Below, piece by piece: positions 1 to 8,984 of a stretch of DNA of 12,516 nucleotides. Position 1 is the stretch's first letter; the number at the start of each line of letters is the position of its first letter. The notes under the pieces were generated by a model. It did not search any database, was not told where the DNA came from, and worked only from the letters and a program-made list of their open reading frames with translations. The position numbers and the translations under genes are program-made. Origin of the DNA: Haplosporangium gracile (Eukaryota > Mortierellomycota > Mortierellomycetes > Mortierellales > Mortierellaceae); assembly GCA_015499985.1 (NCBI GenBank), contig JAAAUF010000910.1, forward strand, positions 3,876 to 16,391, read 5' to 3'.

Positions 1-657
1 GGGGGGGGGTTGTGCAAGGAGAGATAAGTCGAGCGATGTGAGTGGATGAGGGAGCGAGAGGGCCGGAAGAAGAGATCATCTCCCGCGTGTTTTCAGGGGA
101 ATGAAGGTTAGAATGAGATGTGTGATTAGTGGCAATACGAGTGAGTGAAGAAAGCGAGAAGGAGAAATGAATAGGAAGATCCGGCTTTTTTTACCCCTTT
201 TCTTAACTCAGGCTTAACACTTGTTGATTGTTTGATGATGACATTTTTTTTTTGAGATGGGTAATTATAAAAAAAATGTCTCACCTCTTCTCCCCCGCAA
301 AATAGAGAGCGAGTAATCAAGCGGAGAAAGTGAAGGAAATGGAGGAGGGTGATGAGAGGGGGGAATGCAGTGCGATGCGATGCATGGTACCTAACTATCT
401 CATAGGACCAATTGGCGTGTTTGTCGGTGTAGAGAGTGAACGGAGAGGAAGGGATGGAAGAAGGAGAACGCCCGTTCGCCATTGAAAATTTTCTATGCAA
501 TCAATCAACAATTTATGTCGAGAACGGATCGGGCTTTTTCTTCCCGTTACACATGAATTTTTTTTTTTCAGCTTTGCAAAAGACCCTGCAATAAAAAATT
601 AGCGCAATTGATAAGTCCATCGACTTTTGTTTTTCTGCGGATTGTAAGATAAGTTCA

Positions 658-687
658 TCTCTCTCTCTCTCTCACACACGCACACAG
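658..687. repeat. (TC)8 plus CA-rich compound microsatellite
   Basis: Eight TC units at 658-673 run directly into a CA repeat with one interruption (G at 680). It lies in non-coding sequence and probably varies in length between strains. Confidence 0.9.
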
Positions 688-950
688 ATCGGAATGAACA
701 CACTGAACAAACAAAAATGAGGCGCAACAAGCGTCGAATAGAGATAACAAGGGGTAGTTTTTTTTTTTTTTGCTTTGACAATCATAACACAAAAAAAATT
801 GCAGATGATAAAAAATTGTCTTAATTTGTATCTCGAATCCCTGTGGTGTTCGTCTAAAATGCCCCATGCGTTGAGGTAAGAATAGATGTTCCGGACAGAA
901 AGAGAGGGGAGGGAGAGAGATGATACTACTGTATTACATACAGTTCTCAT

Positions 951-967
951 TTTGATCGATAATCAAA
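951..967. repeat. Short inverted repeat TTTGAT-N5-ATCAAA
   Basis: Two perfect 6-bp arms (951-956 and 962-967) flank CGATA, which with the next base gives a GATAA core at 958-962. It lies 42 bp left of the longer GATA palindrome at 1009-1027, so the two may form one cluster. Arms of 6 bp in AT-rich DNA can arise by chance. Confidence 0.4.
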
Positions 968-1008
968 GCAATTGGGGTTCTTTTCTCCAACCCACTGCGC
1001 TAGTAGAT

Positions 1009-1027
1009 CTGGATAATTATTATCCAG
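1009..1027. promoter_or_regulatory. 19-bp perfect palindrome containing two inverted GATA sites
   Basis: The 9-bp arms are exact reverse complements around a single central T: CTGGATAAT at 1009-1017 and ATTATCCAG at 1019-1027. Each arm holds a GATAA core, one per strand, with its flanking G conserved. Fungal GATA zinc-finger factors (nitrogen, iron and light regulators) bind GATAR cores and often use paired sites, so a dimeric binding site is plausible. The nearest visible start codon on the right is over 1.3 kb away, so the target gene may be to the left. The palindrome is seen directly; binding is inferred. Confidence 0.45.
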
Positions 1028-1215
1028 TAACAGGAAACGGTCTGGTACCCCCTGTAGATCGTTGACAAATGAATTACAAGATGCGATCTGGGCTTACTCA
1101 AGAAGCCACTTTGTCGTCAATGAAACCTTACGTTTACGCGAATAATTGTTGTACTAATTCGCAAAATGACGTTTGTCAAAAAGTGGAAGAACAGATTACA
1201 AATTGTCAAGTTAAC

Positions 1216-1252
1216 GAGAGAGAGAGAGAGAGAGGTACCCCGGACGGTACCT
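1216..1252. repeat. (GA)9 microsatellite followed by a 7-bp inverted repeat
   Basis: Nine GA units at 1216-1233 abut AGGTACC (1233-1239), which is matched by GGTACCT (1246-1252) across a 6-nt spacer. Both arms contain a KpnI-type GGTACC hexamer. No function is evident. Confidence 0.8.
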
Positions 1253-1670
1253 TCTCCTTTCTTCTTTTCTGTTCTTTGTTTTATCGATATGTGTGTGTAA
1301 TATGTGAAAAAGTAGCCGATCTCGGGACTCTTTTCCTTGTTTATGTCTGTCATAACGGCATCCCTTGTTTGCATTTGGCAGCTGGAATATTCCTAATTGC
1401 ACATGGGCGAGAGAGCCAAAAGATTGGATCAAGAACAGTGAGTCATGTGACATCATAATGCATACCAGATCAAAGAGGGATGCGCTTTTGTGCCTTCGGC
1501 AGACAGGCCGAGCAAGGCCAGTAAGAAGGACGACAAGACAGCAAGAGGACAAAGTCGACAGGGTGCAGTGCACAGGGTCACAGGAAGGAGAGAGAGTGTG
1601 CTCTCAAGGGTAAGAAAAGCAAAGACAGAGAAGCACAGGGACGCGCACAGGATGCGGGATATTCGAGTTG

Positions 1671-1710
1671 CGACTGAATTGAACCTTATTCAGTCGTGAT
1701 TATTCAGTCG
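1671..1710. repeat. Hairpin with 9-bp stem plus an extra copy of its right arm
   Basis: CGACTGAAT at 1671-1679 is the exact reverse complement of ATTCAGTCG at 1688-1696, leaving an 8-nt loop. The same ATTCAGTCG recurs at 1702-1710 after a 5-nt gap. This gives one inverted and one direct copy of a 9-mer within 40 bp, about 650 bp upstream of the coiled-coil gene. Such clustering suits a protein-binding site more than an RNA terminator, but no factor can be named from the sequence. Confidence 0.5.
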
Positions 1711-2065
1711 GATGGAAGAGGGAAGTAACCCATGGGTTTATCGAAGAATACAAGAAAAGAAGAAACGAAAGCCCAGAAGGATTTCTTCAATGGCCACAGT
1801 TGCATTATAACCATTATGTTAGACTAAGCAGAAGGAGAGAAGTAGTCAAGTGTCAATGGGCGTTCACAGGAGAATTCTTCGTTGTGCTCAGCCAGTGAAC
1901 AAACAGGTCAGTCAGCATGCCCCCTACGTTTACGGTGTTTTGTCTTGAACAAGAAGTACCAAAAAAGGAAGGCAAAACTGACAACAGAAGGCAGAGAAGG
2001 ACAACCCGTCCATTCACGCAGTCGTACTTAAAAGCCCATGCGCACAAATATCGTCCGCCTTATGT

Positions 2066-2357
2066 TTCTTCTTTCCCTTCTTTCCTTCCTTTTCTCTTCG
2101 TTTTTTCCCTTTTTAACTCGACTTGCTTTCTCTCCTCACTCTCTCTACTCTCCCTACTCTCTCTCTCTACTCTCTTTACTCTCTCAACTCGTCCTTCTTA
2201 CCCATTCCTTACCATTCATTCTTGAATTACATTCCAACCCTTCTCAACCAACTCATTCATTCCCTCCACTCCTCTACTCCTCCACTCCTCCACTCGTTCA
2301 CTCGTTCATATCTTTTACACTCCCACCAGACCCAGATCTTCCTTAGCCCATCGATAC
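2066..2357 (+). promoter_or_regulatory. CT-rich leader / core promoter of the coiled-coil PPxY gene
   Basis: From about 2066 to the start codon the plus strand is almost entirely pyrimidine, with imperfect repeats of CTCTCTACT (2130-2185) and of CCACTCCT and ACTCGTTC (2270-2310). The last upstream ATG is at 2062, so the roughly 290 nt before the start codon lack any ATG. Pyrimidine-rich stretches just upstream of start codons are common in filamentous fungal promoters and leaders. I see no confident TATA box. Confidence 0.6.
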
Positions 2358-5300
2358 ATGACGACTGTCGCGGAGAGACTCGGAGAGGCCCACGAGCAGC
2401 TCTTGAAACTGTACACTTCCATTCCCGTCTTGACCCCTTGTCTCGAATCCATCAAATCCAACCAGGCCGAATTCGTCGTCCTCAACAACCGTCTCCGCAA
2501 CCTCCAGGAAATCATCGCCTCTGGACAATTACGCGCGTGAGTAACTTCCCTTGCTTTATGGATAAGGACCGACTAACACATAGGTCGCTGAGCAATACTG
2601 CGATATTTACTGTTGACAGTTGTGTGTGCCGATGATGTTTTTAGTGCAAGTTAACTTGACTGGAGTAGTCGGGGCAGTGTTTAAGGCTGGGTTGACATTC
2701 TGTATGTACAAGTGTATACATGGGATAGATCCATGCCCTGCTCCTCCCTTTATTTTCCGCAACAAACATCAACAAGCATCAACAAAACAGACCAAAAATC
2801 CATTTCTCGCGCTTTGCCTCTCCCTTTCGCCTTGGCCCTCGTTCTCTTTGCTTCCTGATTTTTTCCATATCCCCCTCTTCTTAACTTCACCCTTGCTCTC
2901 GCTCTCGCTCTCGCTTATTTTCTTTCTTCCCCGTTTCTATTCATAATTCACTACTGTAACGAAATCCATCGAATACCCGGGAAACTTGAAGGAAAACACA
3001 CATTCTCAAATACACCAATCCGATAAATAGAGGGAGAGAAAAGAATGGGCAAGGGAAACAATGGACAAAAATAAAGAGAGCAGTGTGGGTTTACCTAAAA
3101 TGTCGGTTGAGCGTCTAAAGAGAAATGAAAAGAGAAGCCTACTGCTTTTCCTCCCTGCTCTTTTTTTCTTTGCTTTTGTCCTTCTCTCCCTCTTCTCCTC
3201 ACTCTCACCCCACCCCGTCTCCTATCTTTTTTTTCTCTTTCGCGCCCTGACCATCACATTCTCGCAACTTTCACCAAACATGACCCCCCAATCTTCCTCC
3301 TCTCCCCCTTTTTTTCTGATCCTTTTTCTTCGGTTTGCGCGTTTTGTTGCTGACAAAGTGAATGGGTCTAGGTTGCTGGACAAAGGTGCACAGCACTGTA
3401 CCATGAAATACAAAAAAGCAGCATTTTCGATCGATGAGTTGGGCAAATACAAGGCTAGCAACTTGCTGGTTATGTTTATCGTACTAGGAAGAATTTCTTC
3501 CTTTTTTCTTTTTCATTTTCTCATGCATGCAATCGATAACAGAAAAGAAGACAACAAAAGAAGGTCATGCCGTCCTTTTTTGGAGAGCGGAAGAGGTCCT
3601 TGCACACCTCATTTGGTTTTATTCGTGCTTTGTACATCGTTGAGAGTGTGTGAATGTTAGTGTTCTTCGTCTTGTTGTCCGTGTGTGCAGTGAATGTGGG
3701 GTCAAAAAAAGAGAGCAAAAGTTTTTTTTCCCCAATAGAGTTATGGGATTCAAATTGCTGCCATGCAAGATTTCTCTGTCTCCTTGCATTTTCGCCACAC
3801 ACGCCTCTACCCCATGCTGAATGGTCGTACTCGTTCGTCTCTTTATTAAAAAAAAAAGGTCGAGGCATTCCTTTTTGTCCCCCAGTCGATCCTTCACTTT
3901 GGAACCTTCCACCGATTCCGCCCCCCTTTTTTATTTCTTATTCTCACTCTTATTCTCTGTCCTTTGGTTTCCATTCCATTTTGCACTCCCAGATCTTCTC
4001 CTATGGTTTTGTCCACTACCCTTTCTCGGTCCACTTTTGTACAATCAATCGTATTCAACATATCTCGCAGTGTTTTTTTTCTCTCTGACATGAATTGTTC
4101 TTTGTTATCTTTTTATAAAATAGTGAAAAGACAAGGAAACAACTCGACTCTGTATTCACAATTAACAAAGGCGAGTGTGAAAAGGCCTATCGTCAGGAAA
4201 TCAATGATCTCAAGGCATACGAGGATGAGCGCCGCATATGTCTACGCCAACGAGACGATGTCGTGACAGTGGTATGTGCCTCTCCCTTCTCGCCTTCTCC
4301 TACTCGCTTTCAACCCTCACTCGTGTTTGTTTTCCTTTCGAGGAGTGTGCCTGAATATTAAACAATAATTGCGATCGTAATTTAATTCTCATTCCTTCAT
4401 TAATTGCATCTCCTTTGGCTCATCCCTAATAGAGATATAGACTTCAGAAAGAACGCGCCATCTTGCTCGAGGAGACTCGTCAGCTCAAGAGAATAACCGA
4501 ATCCGTAAGTCAACACTTTCATTGCATGCATGTTTTAGTCATCCATGTCAATAGAGATATGGCTTTACTAACCATCTTTCACCAACGCTCCCCACATTCA
4601 ATTCACATTAGGTGTTTGATCGATCCAAAGGTAGTTGAGCAACAACTATATCAAGACACACCAACGAAGGAACAGCCAGTAGACCCAACGCTAACCATAA
4701 TCTTTGACACTTATTATTACAATAGACGAGGTTGCGAACACAGACTTCCCCGAGGAGCTGTACTGGCAGCTAGAACTCAGGGAATACGACATCAAGATCA
4801 CACAGGTTAGGAATTCAGTATCCAAGTTCAACATTGCCCTCACCAGCTTGGCTCGGGCCGCTAATCTCACCGAGGCCGCCCTGATGGCGTTTCTGGGATA
4901 TCCCGATGCTGCCTACAAGGTCTGGCGAGTCGAGTATGCACTCAAGGCCAGTCAAAAGATGAGACTCTGTAAGTTCATTTTCCTTCTATTTTCAGTTTCT
5001 TATTTGAACAAAAACGATGTCGAAAAGTGTGTTGATATATACAAACTTTATGAATAGTTTTCTATATGGTAGTTATTGTTGTTCTGATTCAGACATGTTT
5101 CGCGAGGCTCTAACTGTTTCTACTCTGCGTTCTTTTCGGTGCCTATCCTCATTTCCTTCTTAGATCTTCGAGTGGAGTTGTCATTGTCGAATGCTTACTC
5201 AAACGCAGAGAGCGCAAGGGAAGCTTGCCCTAACATTGTCTCTCTGCAGGCACCCCCCGTTAAGCCATCTGCCGCCCAGGGGTATTTTGGTAGGAATTCT

Positions 5301-7327
5301 GCGCAACTTTGTCGTAATTTACTCAATTTTTCAATCATTTGGGCTATTTGTTCTGAGGGCTAAAGCCCCTATTTGATCAACGCTCCCTCCTTTTAGAACC
5401 AATTACGAAGAATGCAAAGGGCAAGTACAAGATTGTCCCGTTTGATTCTGAGACGTCGTTGCGCGACTACATTGCACATCTCCGGGCCGCACACAAGACG
5501 GCCGAGAGGATGTTGGCCCAGGAGACGGAGCGGTTGAACGCCATGCAGGGATATAGAGAGTCGATTATTCCTCGCTTGGCACAAATCAGGAGACACGTCT
5601 TCCAGAATTCTCGTCTTGGCGGCTACCAGATCGAAGGATGGGAGGATGCGATGGGCCGGTCTCTATTGGGAACCGAGGCTGATATCCTGGTCCGTGGAGG
5701 AATCCATAACGTAGGATCCAACTCTCTTGGTTCGCCATTGGAATCGCAGGTCCGCCCACCACTTTCGACATCCTCTTCGCAGTCAGTCCCGACCAACAAC
5801 AGTTCTGACTCGTTTGAGGAGGATGAGGAGGCGATGAATACGGTGCATTCGAGGGGTGAGCGTCGTGGGAGCGGACGTGGTGTTCCGGATGTCGACGATC
5901 AGGGCTCATCGAGTGACCCCAATCGACCCATGACTGTCCATGACATTCGTGTGGTCCTTAGTGTTGGTAGTGCTCCTCTGTCAACGATTGCTCCTAGAAA
6001 CATGTTGGGATCTGAGGTCTTGATGCAGGTCGATCGGCAGAGACAGGCTCAGGAGATCAAGGACAGGAAAAAGGTCCGGGCGCGGTCTAGATCACGCTCG
6101 GGACGTGAACCTGAGCTTGGTTCGTCTTCGGGCCCGGGCTCTTCATACCACCAGCAACATCAAGAGTCCAACGGTTTCTCGACACTGGGCGGCAACAGCG
6201 CAATCAGCGCCAGTAGCAACAACAACACGACCAGCAATGGCTCTGGAGGTGGGGAACGTGAAGGTCGCAAAAAATCTCGGGGACTCTTTTCTTTCGCGAG
6301 AGGGAGGAGGGACAGCAGCAGCAGTCGTGCACCTGATGTCGGTGGTGATGCCGTAGTCCTCTCGGTCATTGCGCCTACGCCATCCGTTTTCCAGCTCTCT
6401 GGTCGCAACAACCGCAGCAGCATCGACATTTCCAACAATGTCCGGGATCGTATGCAAAGTAGTCAAGACCATGGATCTCATCTGGGAGGTGGTCATCGCA
6501 GGAATGTGCCGTCGATTTCAATCTCGAACGAGGACGACGAAGGCGGTTTGCCACAGCACCCACTAAGGAGGACCATGCTCGACAATGCTTCTCTTATCCA
6601 GTTGCCCTCGTCAGCGTCACCGTCGACTTTTAGATCCAGCAACACAAATGAGGCGCCGCCACCGTTTTTGATGCCGTCGTCGAGACCTCGTGTGATGAGC
6701 ATGGACGAGTATGTGGGTGTTGGACCTGTGGTCCGTGGAGGTGGAGGCGGAGATGAGCCTATTCGTCCCTTTGAGGATGGTCATGGTTCAGGACCGTTGA
6801 TTCCTAGTTATGGCGAGCATGAACAGCACCAGTCGGTTGACCCCGAGTCTATGATGGTCACCAGTCCTAATGGAGCGTACAATGGTAGCGGGTTAGAATC
6901 ATTGGCTGAGCATGATGAAGAGATAGAGGTCCAAAACCTCCTCCTTGGTCGTACTTCGCCACCAGCAGCCCCGTCTTCGTCTTCGTCGTCTGTCTTCCGG
7001 CCACACCATCGGACAACACAGTCGTTCCATTTACCACTACCTCCTGGCGGAAGGTCTCGGTCTCGATCATTGTCACCTCATCCGTTGTCGCCCTACTCCT
7101 ACTCCATGGTCCCTGCAGCTTCTGGAAGCAACGGCAATTTGAGCAGCGGTAGTGGAAGTAGTGCTGGTCGAGCACCTTATCAACATCACCACTACTCGTT
7201 CTCGGATCAGACACCCGATGGCAGCATGCTTAGTCTGAGTGTGCCTCCACCTGATTATGCGGTCCGTCCGCCCGAGTACTCGCCTTCTATTCCTCTTGTC
7301 TTCCCTACTGCCACCTCACCCTTGTAA
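2358..7327 (+). CDS. Unrecognised coiled-coil protein with Ser-rich disordered tail and tandem PPxY motifs (7 exons, 905 aa)
   Basis: I built this from seven frame-compatible exons: 2358-2536, 4124-4271, 4433-4504, 4612-4630, 4726-4968, 5164-5289 and 5397-7327 (2,718 nt with stop). All introns are GT-AG, with donors GTGAGT, GTATGT, GTAAGT, GTAGTT, GTAAGT and GTAGGA, and most have CTAAC or CTGAC branch sites. Residues 1-250 and 286-334 look alpha-helical and heptad-like, rich in Glu, Lys, Arg, Leu and Gln. Residues 335-905 are Ser, Gly, Asn and Pro-rich and probably disordered. They carry an acidic patch (about 402-408), RS dipeptides (490-499), a basic cluster (552-573) and PPDY (880-883) plus PPEY (887-890). 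PPxY motifs bind WW domains, as in Rsp5/Nedd4 ubiquitin ligases, so an adaptor or regulated scaffold is conceivable. I see no signal peptide, membrane segment or catalytic motif. I do not recognise the family, so function is unassigned. The exon structure is much surer than any role. The first intron join is the least certain. Confidence 0.82.
2537..4123 (+). other. Intron 1 of the coiled-coil gene, 1,587 bp, low complexity
   Basis: The donor is GTGAGT (2537-2542). The acceptor TAG ends at 4123, with a CTGAC branch candidate at 4085-4089, 34 nt upstream. The join keeps frame (phase 2) and continues the charged helical sequence. The other five introns of this gene are 95-195 bp, so this one is unusually long. 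Its interior is pyrimidine-rich at about 2800-2945, 3140-3330 and 3880-4080, including three GCTCTC units (2895-2912), and I find no convincing extra exon. A second possible acceptor at 2583 would create a 47-bp intron but leads to an early stop. Confidence 0.65.
4612..4630 (+). other. 19-nt microexon (exon 4 of the coiled-coil gene)
   Basis: Exon 3 ends in phase 0 at 4504, and the exon starting at 4726 needs one base from upstream. The segment between an AG ending at 4611 and a GT starting at 4631 encodes Val-Phe-Asp-Arg-Ser-Lys plus one G, which restores the frame exactly by completing an Asp codon. The flanking introns are 107 and 95 bp, with TACTAAC-like and GCTAAC branch sites near 4566-4572 and 4690-4695. 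Without this exon the downstream sequence would be out of frame. Confidence 0.8.
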
Positions 7328-7372
7328 ATGTATTCTTTCTTCCTTCATTGTATAAAAAAATCAAACTAAATG

Positions 7373-7378
7373 AATAAA
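7373..7378 (+). terminator. Poly(A) signal AATAAA of the coiled-coil gene
   Basis: A canonical AATAAA lies 46 nt after the TAA stop at 7325-7327, in an AT-rich stretch. That distance is normal for a fungal 3' untranslated region. The cleavage site cannot be placed from sequence alone. Confidence 0.65.
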
Positions 7379-7717
7379 TCATTGCCATTACCTTCCATTT
7401 TATATTGCATTGTCGATCGAACCGGCCGGAGGGGAAAGGAAGGAAGAAAGGCGCTTCGGGGTAGGGGGCAAATCAATGCACATGGGAAGAAGGGCGGGTG
7501 CCAAGAGAGTTGGTTTTATTTTGCAAGTCGGCACGGTCCAGGTGTCTCTGTGAATTTTGTTGCTTGTGTAAGGCCGCACAATTCATTCTTTTTGTTAGTG
7601 CGTTCATCCATACAAAACAAACAAAAAAAAACCAGCACAACACAAACAAATGTTCAGATGGACACAAACAAAGAAACAAAAACGTGTATTCATTTTAGTG
7701 TGGTCTGCATCCTTCCC

Positions 7718-7755
7718 TCCCCTTCCCCTCCCCTTCCCCTCCCCTTCCCCTCCCC
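7718..7755. repeat. Tandem 11-bp repeat TCCCCTTCCCC (3.5 copies)
   Basis: Three exact copies start at 7718, 7729 and 7740, followed by a partial TCCCC at 7751-7755. A degenerate copy precedes them from 7711. The complementary strand has seven consecutive runs of four G, a strong G-quadruplex pattern, and the polypurine-polypyrimidine asymmetry also suits triplex DNA. CCCCT is the core of the fungal stress-response element, present here about six times, but composition alone could explain that. Confidence 0.85.
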
Positions 7756-8379
7756 GACATAATGCTGGTGGTGCTGACAGATCGGAATATGGGGTATGGG
7801 GCATTGGGGAAGATGCATGGGGAGAGGGAGAGTGCACAAGGGGCAGATGGGAAAAAAGGTACGATTGTCCAGTCCGAGTCTGCGATCACTACTCCCGTCC
7901 CACAGGCGCATCAGCCCTCCAACTGCAGAAGGCCACATTCTTGGGTTGATCTTTGTCCAAAGTTCTCTGAATCCTCATAATTGCTACCTCTCAGCTGAGC
8001 GATTTCGATAGATACACAACTACCAGTCAGACGTAAACATAGAGGGAGTGATTAGATAGTGAGAACTTCCCTCTCCTGGCTCGTGTGCGTTTATCGTCCC
8101 TTTTTTCTTGCCCTGCAATATATCATTTTTGAACGGGCGCGTTATCTCTCTGTCTGTTCTGTCCGCCAGTCAACTCCTCCCCAAAATCCAATTGCTGAAC
8201 TGATAGTAGTGGACGCAGTCACATATGAGGTGGTTCTCGCTTGGGGAAGCAGGGCCCGATCATAAAAATTAAAAAAAAAAATGGGTTTCGGGGAGCAAGG
8301 CGACGGCTAAGGAGACCCCCAAGAAAATCGAATTTGATGGGCAATTCGAATCCTGCAGGGGGTGTATGTTGGGCTTCAA

Positions 8380-8407
8380 GGCAGGCAGGCAGACAGACAG
8401 ACAGATA
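8380..8407. repeat. Compound tetranucleotide repeat (GGCA)3(GACA)3GATA
   Basis: Three GGCA units, three GACA units and one GATA follow each other without interruption. The stepwise single-base changes suggest expansion by replication slippage from diverged units. Confidence 0.9.
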
Positions 8408-8534
8408 TACACATACAAGCAGGCGCTACTACGAATACTACACACGCTCCTTCGATCTTCTACTTTAACACATACGAAAACAACAAAAGAAGTGTATCAT
8501 CTCAATTCAACTCCACCTATCTCTTTCCTCTAGA

Positions 8535-8575
8535 AAATAGTGAATGGGCTGATCTCTTATGTTTGCTCACTATTT
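8535..8575. repeat. Inverted repeat AAATAGTGA / TCACTATTT, 9-bp arms
   Basis: The perfect arms at 8535-8543 and 8567-8575 are separated by 23 nt. No target-site duplication or transposase-related sequence is evident around it, so I treat it as an isolated inverted repeat rather than a mobile element. Confidence 0.45.
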
Positions 8576-8969
8576 ATTAATAACGGGGAAAAGGAACAAA
8601 AAAAAAATAAAGTGGCATGGTTCATGTAAATCGTTTTTCTGCTTTGTCTATCGCTATTTCAGTGGCGTGATAATTTCCGAAGGAGAGGAGGAGCTTTTAT
8701 TTTGTCTTGTTTGATAAGCACTTGCACACAAAAATACTCGGAGAATCTGTCTGTAAGCATTGACAATCTTTTGTCTATCCTTTTTCTTGTGTAAGGTGTT
8801 CATTTAGAACATTGACTATTTGTTCAATGTGCATCAAAACATTTTTTTTTCTCGGTCAAATTAAAGCCGTAGTAGGGCTGAATGTAGGTTGGATTTTCAT
8901 TGGGGTGACAAAAAGGAAGACAATTGATCCAGCAGAAGGAAAGGAGAGAGGACCTATCGGGGCTGGTTA

Positions 8970-8984
8970 TGAGTGAGTGAGTGA
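8970..8984. repeat. Short (TGAG) tetranucleotide repeat
   Basis: Three full TGAG units and a partial fourth lie in a purine-rich stretch. No function is evident. Confidence 0.8.

Larger units (their letters stand above)
1..2065. other. Left intergenic region, no convincing gene
   Basis: No open frame here shows a recognisable domain or a splice-linked coding pattern. The open stretches translate into low-complexity Ser/Leu/Phe or Arg/Glu/Lys strings produced by CT or GA tracts. The plus strand is purine-rich around 1-180, 300-360, 440-480, 890-925 and 1420-1650. Since the leaders of both real genes in this window are pyrimidine-rich on their sense strand, some of this may be the leader of a leftward gene starting outside the window; that is inference. 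A palindromic CCAATTGG lies at 408-415. Homopolymer runs occur at about 243-253, 559-568 and 759-771. Confidence 0.6.

Noticed and set aside
1..9. Run of nine G at the window edge, possible telomere or assembly end
   Set aside because: No telomeric repeat unit follows it; it is simply a homopolymer.
2038..2635. Long plus-strand open frames rich in Ser, Leu and Thr over the CT tract
   Set aside because: They translate a pyrimidine-rich leader; overlapping frames give the same low-complexity strings, and the real start at 2358 begins in a different frame.
3061..3660. 199-codon open frame within intron 1 of the coiled-coil gene
   Set aside because: It is Phe/Ser/Leu-rich, driven by T and C runs, with no domain; no splice sites join it in frame to the neighbouring exons.
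5093..5163. Alternative exon starting after the AG at 5092
   Set aside because: It begins with sensible codons but reaches an in-frame stop by 5163 and has no good donor; the AG at 5163 gives the correct phase and continues the helical protein.
7855..8010. Minus-strand open stretch resembling a gene 3' end
   Set aside because: It stays open for only about 50 codons without a start, and no upstream exon or known motif supports it.
8300..8370. Possible tRNA around TTCGAAT at 8345-8351
   Set aside because: The loop resembles a T-loop, but the five bases on each side do not pair and no anticodon or acceptor stem can be drawn.
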